In this document: positions 59,087 through 64,000 of the stretch, in pieces
Numbering within the stretch: the stretch's first letter is position 1
How the letters are laid out: every line of letters begins with the position of its first letter
From: Paenibacillus phyllosphaerae
GTDB taxonomy: Bacteria; Bacillota; Bacilli; Paenibacillales; Paenibacillaceae
DNA length: 64,000 nt
Assembly (NCBI RefSeq): GCF_014192105.1
Contig: NZ_JACHXK010000006.1
Coordinates: forward strand, 336,252 to 400,251
Direction: 5' to 3'
Program-made: the position numbers and the translations under genes
Notes under the pieces: generated by a model
The model's input: the letters and a program-made list of their open reading frames with translations, nothing else
Told to the model about the DNA's origin: nothing
Database searches by the model: none

Positions 59087-60402
59087 TATTTGGTCGGATG
59101 CTCTGGCTGCTCGTTACTTAGCTTCAGCACCTCGATCAGTTTGAAGAACAAGCTCAGGACGATGGCTGCCACTGTTGCCAGCACCATCCCCTTCAATTCA
59201 AAATTCCCCCAAGTCAGCTTCGTGCCGCTTATCCCTAACACGAAGACAACCGTAGTGAGAATAATATTTTGCGGCTTGCCGTAATCCACTTTCGTCTCCA
59301 CGAGCATACGGATACCCGCAACCGCGATGACGCCGAACAGCATAAGTGATACACCGCCAAGCACAGGAGAAGGGACAGCCGAGATGATCGCGGATAGCTT
59401 ACCAAGGAAGGACAGCACAATTGCCAGCACAGCGGCACCGCCGATTACGAAGACCGAGTATACGCGGGTTAAAGTCATAACGCCGATATTCTCGCCATAG
59501 GTCGTGTTCGGTGTGGAGCCGACGAAACCGGAGATCATCGTAGAGATTCCGTTACCGAGCAACGAACGGTGCAGGCCCGGATTTTTGGTTAACGGCCGTC
59601 CCGTAATATTCTCGGTAACAATCAAATGTCCAATATGTTCGGCTATGACGACAAGCGCAGCCGGCAAGATGATAAGGATCGTAGCGAGCTTGAATTTTGG
59701 AAGCGTAAACTCGGGTGCTGCGAAGAAGTTTGCTTCCGATACACCGGAAAAGTCGACGATGCCGAGTGCCCATGCCAATACATAACCGGCAATGAAGCCG
59801 ATGAGGATTGGAATGATTTTCATAAAGCCGCGGAAGAGCACATTTCCCAGAATAATGATGAGAAGCGTAGCTACCGAAACGATAACCGACTTCGGATCGG
59901 GACTCCAGGCCAGTGTCGGATCGGAGCTCGGGTCCTTAATCCATCCTGCCATCCCTGCAGCGGTCGGGACAAGCTCGAGGCCGATAACGGCGACGATGGC
60001 GCCCATCGCAGCTGGCGGGAAGATAACGTCGATCCATTTGGTACCGACAGCTTGGACGATCAGCCCGAATATCGTAAACACCGCGCCGACGACGATGAAT
60101 GCGCCCAGTACATAAGGGTAATTGTTCGCTGTATCGCCTTCGAGGGCTGCGAATACAGGGGATAAGAAAGCGAAGCTCGACCCGAGGTAAGCTGGAATTT
60201 TACCTTTGCAGATGAGCAAATAAAGCAGGGTGCCGATACCGTTCATAAGCAGGATCGTTGCGGCATTTACGCCGAACAGGACCGGAACAAGCACGGTAGA
60301 GCCGAACATAGCGAACAAATGTTGCAAGCTGAGCGGCAAGGTTTGAAGCAGCGGCGGACGCTCGTCCACCTGAATAACACGTTGCACAATGATTTCCTCC
60401 AT
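59086..60402 (-). CDS. uraA: Uracil:cation symporter (NCS2 family)
   Basis: 438 residues, about 14 hydrophobic segments. The hallmarks of UraA/PyrP are present: QHLFAMFGSTVLVPVLFG in helix 1, AEHIGHLIVTENITGR (the Glu that contacts uracil) and GSTPNTTYGENIGVMTLTRVYS. It imports uracil with a cation, probably H+. It is not part of a pyr operon here and no PyrR-binding leader was recognised upstream. GGAGGA precedes the ATG on the minus strand. Confidence 0.93.
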   Translation of the reverse strand: MEEIIVQRVIQVDERPPLLQTLPLSLQHLFAMFGSTVLVPVLFGVNAATILLMNGIGTLLYLLICKGKIPAYLGSSFAFLSPVFAALEGDTANNYPYVLGAFIVVGAVFTIFGLIVQAVGTKWIDVIFPPAAMGAIVAVIGLELVPTAAGMAGWIKDPSSDPTLAWSPDPKSVIVSVATLLIIILGNVLFRGFMKIIPILIGFIAGYVLAWALGIVDFSGVSEANFFAAPEFTLPKFKLATILIILPAALVVIAEHIGHLIVTENITGRPLTKNPGLHRSLLGNGISTMISGFVGSTPNTTYGENIGVMTLTRVYSVFVIGGAAVLAIVLSFLGKLSAIISAVPSPVLGGVSLMLFGVIAVAGIRMLVETKVDYGKPQNIILTTVVFVLGISGTKLTWGNFELKGMVLATVAAIVLSLFFKLIEVLKLSNEQPEHPTK

Positions 60403-60523
60403 TTAGCACAAGAATATTGTCGAAACCGCGTGAACATTTTACCAGAAGAAAGCTAAAAGTACAGCCTTTTTATTCTTCCCGTTACGGGGCATACTTTGAG
60501 CGTTCGCAAAGGAGGCATAAGTC

Positions 60524-61792
60524 ATGCACAAATCGGTGTTAGTCCCGTCTATTCGTCTGGATGCCGTTCCCATGCAAGACGGGAAGGATCTTGATGAGAT
60601 CGTCGCTGCAATCGGCGAATCCAGAATTGTCTTATTAGGTGAGGCATCTCACGGAACCTCGGAATTTTACTCGGTGCGTTCGGCGATCACGAAACGTTTA
60701 ATCGAAGAGAAAGGATTTCAGCTCATCGCCGTTGAAGGTGACTGGCCGTCTTGTTATGAAGTCAATCGTTTCATTAAGAATTACAGCAACTCGCCAACGT
60801 CGGCACGGGCAGCCTTGGGCAGCTTCAAGCGTTGGCCGACCTGGATGTGGGCCAATGAGGAGATCGAGGAGCTTGTAGGCTGGTTACATACTTTTAACCA
60901 GAATCGTACCGAACAAGCAAAAGTCGGTTTCTACGGATTGGATGTCTATAGCTTGTGGGAATCGATGGATGAGATAATCCGCTACTTGAAGGAAACGAAC
61001 TCGCCGCAGCTTGAGCAAGCCTTGCAAGCTTTCAGCTGTTTCGAACCTTATCATGGGGATGAGCAGCATTATGGTGCGGCAGCTGTCTTTTCACTTAGCG
61101 AGTCATGCGAGAATGAGGTAGTGGAGTTGCTCCGGAGCATTCGTAAGGAAAGGCTGGCTAATCCTGGCGCCGAAGAGCAAGAGCTGAATTTGGAGATGAA
61201 CGCCCTCGTTGCGGTGCATGCCGAACAGTATTACAGAGCAATGATGCGCGGCGGTTCTGAGTCGTGGAATATCCGCGATGAACATATGACCGAGACGATA
61301 GACAAATTATTGGCTACCCATGGCCCGGATGCGAAGATTATCGTATGGGAGCATAATACGCATATCGGCGACGCAAGAGCGACGGATATGGCGGATGAAG
61401 GTATGGTTAACGTAGGACAGCTGGTCCGCGAGCGGTATGGACATGAACAAGTGTACGCTATTGGTTTCGGAACGTACGAAGGGAGCGTTATCGCGAGTCA
61501 GAAGTGGGGCGGCGACATCGAACATATGCCGGTACCGCCTGCGATGAAGGGCAGCTGGGAGGAGGCCGTACATGAAACGGGACTCGGCGACTGCTGGATC
61601 GAGTTTCGCGGCCGCAAGGAGGTTTACGGTGAAAGCATTGGTCATCGCGCAATCGGCGTGATCTATCATCCGAGAGCGGAGCGATACGGTAATTATGTGC
61701 CCACTGTCATGGCGGAACGTTACGACGGTTTTATTTTTATCGATCGGACGAAGGCCTTGCACCCGCATGCGATCGAATATACATTTGCTTAG
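60524..61792 (+). CDS. Erythromycin-esterase-like family protein
   Basis: 422 residues of the EreA/SuccinoCoA-like fold. IVLLGEASHGTSEFYSVRSAITKRLIEEKGF carries the family's catalytic His region, VEGDWPSCYEVNRFI and IIVWEHNTHIGDAR (Glu and His) complete the putative active site. Family members range from macrolide esterases to proteins of unknown role; this chromosomal copy, not linked to mobile DNA, is more likely a housekeeping or secondary-metabolism hydrolase. AAAGGAGG precedes the ATG. Confidence 0.83.
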   Translation: MHKSVLVPSIRLDAVPMQDGKDLDEIVAAIGESRIVLLGEASHGTSEFYSVRSAITKRLIEEKGFQLIAVEGDWPSCYEVNRFIKNYSNSPTSARAALGSFKRWPTWMWANEEIEELVGWLHTFNQNRTEQAKVGFYGLDVYSLWESMDEIIRYLKETNSPQLEQALQAFSCFEPYHGDEQHYGAAAVFSLSESCENEVVELLRSIRKERLANPGAEEQELNLEMNALVAVHAEQYYRAMMRGGSESWNIRDEHMTETIDKLLATHGPDAKIIVWEHNTHIGDARATDMADEGMVNVGQLVRERYGHEQVYAIGFGTYEGSVIASQKWGGDIEHMPVPPAMKGSWEEAVHETGLGDCWIEFRGRKEVYGESIGHRAIGVIYHPRAERYGNYVPTVMAERYDGFIFIDRTKALHPHAIEYTFA

Positions 61793-61970
61793 TGGTCATT
61801 CAGTTGTACAAAAGAAGAGTCATTCTATTGACCCTATCGAATACGATTTCCTGTTTGTTACAATAGAGTAGAATCGGATGGAGACTTTGGGTGTTCAATC
61901 GCTAGGTTGGACAGCATTCCGACTGGCTCATCAGCTTGGAATGATTCGGACGTTAATGGGGGACTGATTC

Positions 61971-62159
61971 GTGACGAAGCAATATGCTATTGATAAGGCG
62001 AAGATCTATTTTCGTGAGAGCAATCGGTCGTACTTTGTCATACAGACCAATCCGAATGAGTATGAGGTTATCGATAAGCCGGAGCTTGAGAAAGCGATGG
62101 CTGAAGGCGGATTTAGACGGGATTCGATCGTTTTCAGCATTGAAGGCGAAGATGAATAA
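61971..62159 (+). CDS. Small hypothetical protein
   Basis: 62 residues from a GTG at 61971 preceded by GGGGGA. Sequence TKQYAIDKAKIYFRESNRSYFVIQTNPNEYEVIDKPELEKAMAEGGF suggests a small alpha/beta protein with an acidic end. I do not recognise a family with certainty. Codon use is like the neighbours. It is followed closely by the ppaC promoter. Confidence 0.6.
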   Translation: MTKQYAIDKAKIYFRESNRSYFVIQTNPNEYEVIDKPELEKAMAEGGFRRDSIVFSIEGEDE

Positions 62160-62177
62160 ATCCCGAGTAATCTGGTC

Positions 62178-62207
62178 TTGATTATCAATATCAATCTACG
62201 GTATACT
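62178..62207 (+). promoter_or_regulatory. ppaC promoter with an overlapping dyad
   Basis: TTGATT (62178-62183), 18-bp spacer, TATACT (62202-62207). TTGAT (62178-62182) and ATCAA (62190-62194) form a 17-bp dyad over the -35. Confidence 0.6.
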
Positions 62208-62246
62208 TTTCTCGCCGAATATATTGAGTTAGGAGACTATTAGATT

Positions 62247-63182
62247 ATGGAAAAAGTACTTATCTTTGGACACAAAAATCCAGATACTGACACAATCTGT
62301 TCCGCTATCGCTTATGCAGATCTGAAGACGCAGCTCGGTTTCAACGTTGAGCCAGTACGTCTAGGCGCAGTGAGCGGCGAAACGCAATTCGCGCTTGATA
62401 CATTCAAGGTTGAAGCTCCTCGTCTCGTAGAGACAGTTGCCGGCGAAGCTAAAGGCGTTATCCTTGTCGACCACAACGAGCGCCAACAAAGCGCAAGCGA
62501 CATCGACCAAGTTCAAATTCTTGAAGTTATCGACCATCACCGCGTTGCAAACTTCGAGACAAGCGCGCCGCTCTACTTCCGCGCAGAGCCTGTGGGCTGT
62601 ACAGCGACAATCCTTAACAAGCTTTACAAAGAGAACGGCAAGCAAATCCCGCAAAACATTGCAGGTCTGATGCTGTCCGCGATCATCTCCGATTCGCTTC
62701 TCTTCAAATCGCCTACATGCACGGAGCAAGACGTAGCTGCAGCTCGCGAACTTGCTGAGATTGCTGGCGTTGACGCTAATACATATGGCCTGGACATGCT
62801 TAAAGCCGGCGCTGACCTGAGCGACAAAACGATCGCGCAGCTGATCTCCCTTGACGCTAAAGAATTCAGCATGGGTGGAGCTAAAGTCGAAATCGCACAA
62901 GTTAACGCCGTTGACGTGAACGATGTTCTGTCCCGTCAAGCTGAACTGGAAGATGCGCTTACAGGCATTATCAATGAAAAAGGCCTTGATCTCTTCCTGT
63001 TCGTTGTAACTGATATTCTGAACAACGATTCCGTTGGCCTGGCGCTTGGCAGCAAAACGAATGCAGTCGAAGAAGCTTACGGCGTGAAGCTGGAGAACAA
63101 TCAAGCGCTGCTTAAAGGCGTTGTATCCCGTAAATCGCAAATCGTTCCTGTTCTTACAGAAGCTTTCAACAAATTGGCTTAA
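62247..63182 (+). CDS. ppaC: Manganese-dependent inorganic pyrophosphatase
   Basis: 311 residues, the normal length for family II pyrophosphatases. Metal ligands are in [13 protein letters not shown] (H9, D13, D15), the DHH motif is [11 protein letters not shown], and the C-terminal DHHA2 domain has [10 protein letters not shown], the substrate-binding SRKxQ signature. It hydrolyses pyrophosphate from biosynthesis in the cytoplasm and needs Mn2+ or Co2+. TAGGAGA precedes the ATG. Codon use is notably richer in preferred codons, in keeping with high expression. Confidence 0.97.
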   Translation: MEKVLIFGHKNPDTDTICSAIAYADLKTQLGFNVEPVRLGAVSGETQFALDTFKVEAPRLVETVAGEAKGVILVDHNERQQSASDIDQVQILEVIDHHRVANFETSAPLYFRAEPVGCTATILNKLYKENGKQIPQNIAGLMLSAIISDSLLFKSPTCTEQDVAAARELAEIAGVDANTYGLDMLKAGADLSDKTIAQLISLDAKEFSMGGAKVEIAQVNAVDVNDVLSRQAELEDALTGIINEKGLDLFLFVVTDILNNDSVGLALGSKTNAVEEAYGVKLENNQALLKGVVSRKSQIVPVLTEAFNKLA

Positions 63183-63194
63183 GATATGGAATAC

Positions 63195-63226
63195 AAAACA
63201 GCCTGATCTGATGATCAGGCTGTTTT
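63195..63226. terminator. Bidirectional terminator after ppaC
   Basis: AAAACAGCCTGATC and GATCAGGCTGTTTT form a perfect 14-bp stem with a 4-nt loop and T-runs in both directions. Confidence 0.92.
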
Positions 63227-63236
63227 GCTGCCGTAT

Positions 63237-63593
63237 TCAGTGAGCTGATCTAGAGCGGAGACCGGCAAGGCCGAGTAGTCCTAACAATCCTAACCAGCCC
63301 CAATCGAGGCCATCTGAATCTGTATTAGCAGCTAACGGTTGTACGCTATAAGCCGAATACCCTGAATTTGCAGACGTCCTCGTGGAGACACCTTGGGAAG
63401 CGCCGCTTCGATTAATGACGAAGCCCGGCGTACTTCCAGAAGCCCCTAATTGATCTGTACTGCCAAAACCGGCTCCATTCGTTGAAGCAGGCGGCGTAAT
63501 GTCCATAGGTCTGCTTTGGGTTAGAGCAGGAAAGCTAAAGAAGAGAATAAACATCAAGCAGAACATACATGCACGGATTATGAGCTTTTGCAT
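63237..63593 (-). CDS. Secreted protein with C-terminal WGxxGxxG-type anchor
   Basis: 118 residues. An N-terminal signal peptide (LIIRACMFCLMFILFFSFPALT) is followed by a Ser/Thr/Gly/Asn-rich region without clear fold and a C-terminal DWGWLGLLGLLGLAGLRSRSAH: a WG motif, a short hydrophobic helix with Gly every third or fourth residue, and arginines. This tripartite end is like the WGxxGxxG family and related CTERM sorting signals that are processed by intramembrane proteases. The function is unknown. GGAGGG precedes the ATG on the minus strand. It is the last protein gene before the rRNA operon. Confidence 0.72.
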   Translation of the reverse strand: MQKLIIRACMFCLMFILFFSFPALTQSRPMDITPPASTNGAGFGSTDQLGASGSTPGFVINRSGASQGVSTRTSANSGYSAYSVQPLAANTDSDGLDWGWLGLLGLLGLAGLRSRSAH

Positions 63594-63719
63594 TTAGAAT
63601 CCCTCCAAAGTCGTGGTGGTGAGCGATTACGTTTGCTGACTTTAGTTTGCTTTAATGAACGCTTCGGCTATTCAAATCTGAAGTAAAACAAAAATTGCTG
63701 AATTAATTTCAAAAAAGTG

Positions 63720-63749
63720 TTGCATGTTATAAAAGGACTATGGTATATT
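63720..63749 (+). promoter_or_regulatory. Candidate rRNA operon promoter
   Basis: TTGCAT (63720-63725), 18-bp spacer, TATATT (63744-63749) preceded by TGG (extended -10). It lies about 230 bp before the 16S start. Other promoters may exist in the same leader. Confidence 0.5.
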
Positions 63750-63848
63750 CTAATTCCGGCCGCGAGAGCGACACGGAAAAGCAGTAAAGCGATAAAGAAT
63801 TGGATGAATGCTGATCGAGCCGGTGCTCGTTCAATGCAATCATAACTT

Positions 63849-63863
63849 GTTCCTTGAAAACTG
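63849..63863 (+). promoter_or_regulatory. boxA-like antitermination site in the rRNA leader
   Basis: TGTTCCTTGAAAACT resembles the sequence found upstream of rRNA genes in Bacillales, which acts with Nus factors in antitermination. Confidence 0.6.
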
Positions 63864-63927
63864 AACAATGAGCGATATGTTTTTTAGCTAGTTAAGTAAT
63901 GAGCTAACAAGCTCCTTCGAAGTAGCG

Positions 63928-63975
63928 GAATGCTGCATGTCCAACCTCGCGGTTGTACACGCAAGCCAATCCGCC
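63928..63975 (+). repeat. Hairpin element immediately before the 16S gene
   Basis: GCGGAATGCTGCATGTCC, then CAACC-TCGC-GGTTG, then ACACGCAAGCCAATCCGC fold into a long imperfect hairpin that ends 2-3 nt before the mature 16S start. It probably forms part of the 16S processing structure. A variant copy with matching pair changes stands at 16.2 kb. Confidence 0.7.
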
Positions 63976-63976
63976 T

Positions 63977-64000
63977 TTTATGGAGAGTTTGATCCTGGCT
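63977..64000 (+). rRNA. 16S ribosomal RNA, 5' end only
   Basis: TTTATGGAGAGTTTGATCCTG is the universal 5' end of bacterial 16S rRNA (the 27F primer region). The gene runs off the right edge of the window; only about 24 nt are present. Confidence 0.96.

Noticed and set aside
60524..61792. The erythromycin-esterase-like gene as an antibiotic-resistance determinant.
   Set aside because: The family is broad, the gene is in ordinary chromosomal context with matching codon use, and nothing shows macrolide specificity.

Overview
The window comes from a spore-forming, low-GC-phylum but visibly GC-rich Gram-positive bacterium, most likely a member of the Paenibacillaceae (Paenibacillus/Cohnella type). 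Supporting signs are strong AGGAGG ribosome-binding sites, frequent TTG and GTG starts, a T-box leader in front of proS, a bacilliredoxin (YtxJ), a YdjO-type zinc protein, a SleB-type cortex hydrolase, a Mn-dependent PpaC pyrophosphatase, TnrA/GlnR-type operators, and the 5' end of a 16S rRNA gene at the right edge. No insertion sequence, prophage or CRISPR array was seen, and the sequence reads as ordinary chromosome.

Layout. 1-3.4 kb: end of an MFS exporter, a viroplasmin-type RNase H, a DinG/XPD-type iron-sulfur helicase and a small DUF protein. 3.4-5.7 kb: a small monooxygenase, a LysR regulator and an SDR dehydrogenase that share an upstream sequence element. 5.9-13.4 kb: two very different sensor kinases, a soluble four-PAS kinase and a 1726-residue poly-HAMP hybrid kinase with three receiver domains. 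13.6-21.9 kb: 2,4-dienoyl-CoA reductase, S66 peptidase, CBM9-like protein, DUF3817 protein, T-box plus proS, an SDR, the tyrosine recombinase XerS and a phosphotransferase. 22-27.5 kb: small proteins, a large GH3 beta-glucosidase, a CadC-like ArsR regulator coupled to a phosphodiester-glycosidase-like membrane protein, and a GNAT enzyme.

27.6-38.3 kb is the clearest functional island: XdhC maturation factor, MobA-like cytidylyltransferase, a BMP-type nucleoside ABC importer (lipoprotein, ATPase, two permeases) and the three xanthine dehydrogenase subunits (FAD, Mo, Fe-S). It is a purine uptake and oxidation system. TnrA/GlnR-type boxes lie in front of XdhC (perfect) and in front of the binding protein (one mismatch), which suggests control by nitrogen supply.

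38.4-47.5 kb: cortex hydrolase, a four-repeat Ig-like secreted protein, nitroreductase, P-loop kinase, the 2-oxoglutarate dehydrogenase pair odhA-odhB, YdjO and YtxJ. 47.5-54.5 kb: LysE exporter divergent from a MocR regulator with a perfect operator between them, L,D-transpeptidase, GTP cyclohydrolase II, FAD/Rieske oxidoreductase, a second nitroreductase and an atypical lactate dehydrogenase. 54.6-64 kb: a PerR/Fur-like regulator overlapping an OmpR-type regulator with a degenerate receiver, trxB plus a glutaredoxin, an SDR with a long structured leader, a HAD hydrolase, uracil permease, an erythromycin-esterase-like protein, ppaC, a WGxxGxxG-type secreted protein, and the rRNA promoter and leader.

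The non-coding signals most worth following are: (i) a minus-strand leader at 58.13-58.28 kb with a nested 91-nt stem and apparently exclusive antiterminator and terminator hairpins; (ii) six CTTCAT-type direct repeats on an exact 11-bp period in front of trxB; (iii) a roughly 50-nt hairpin present both in the 16S leader and at 16.2 kb, with paired substitutions that keep the stem; (iv) the two nitrogen-type boxes of the purine island; (v) the lysE/mocR operator; (vi) the element shared by the LysR and SDR genes. All functional statements rest on reading of sequence and family knowledge; no database search was possible.
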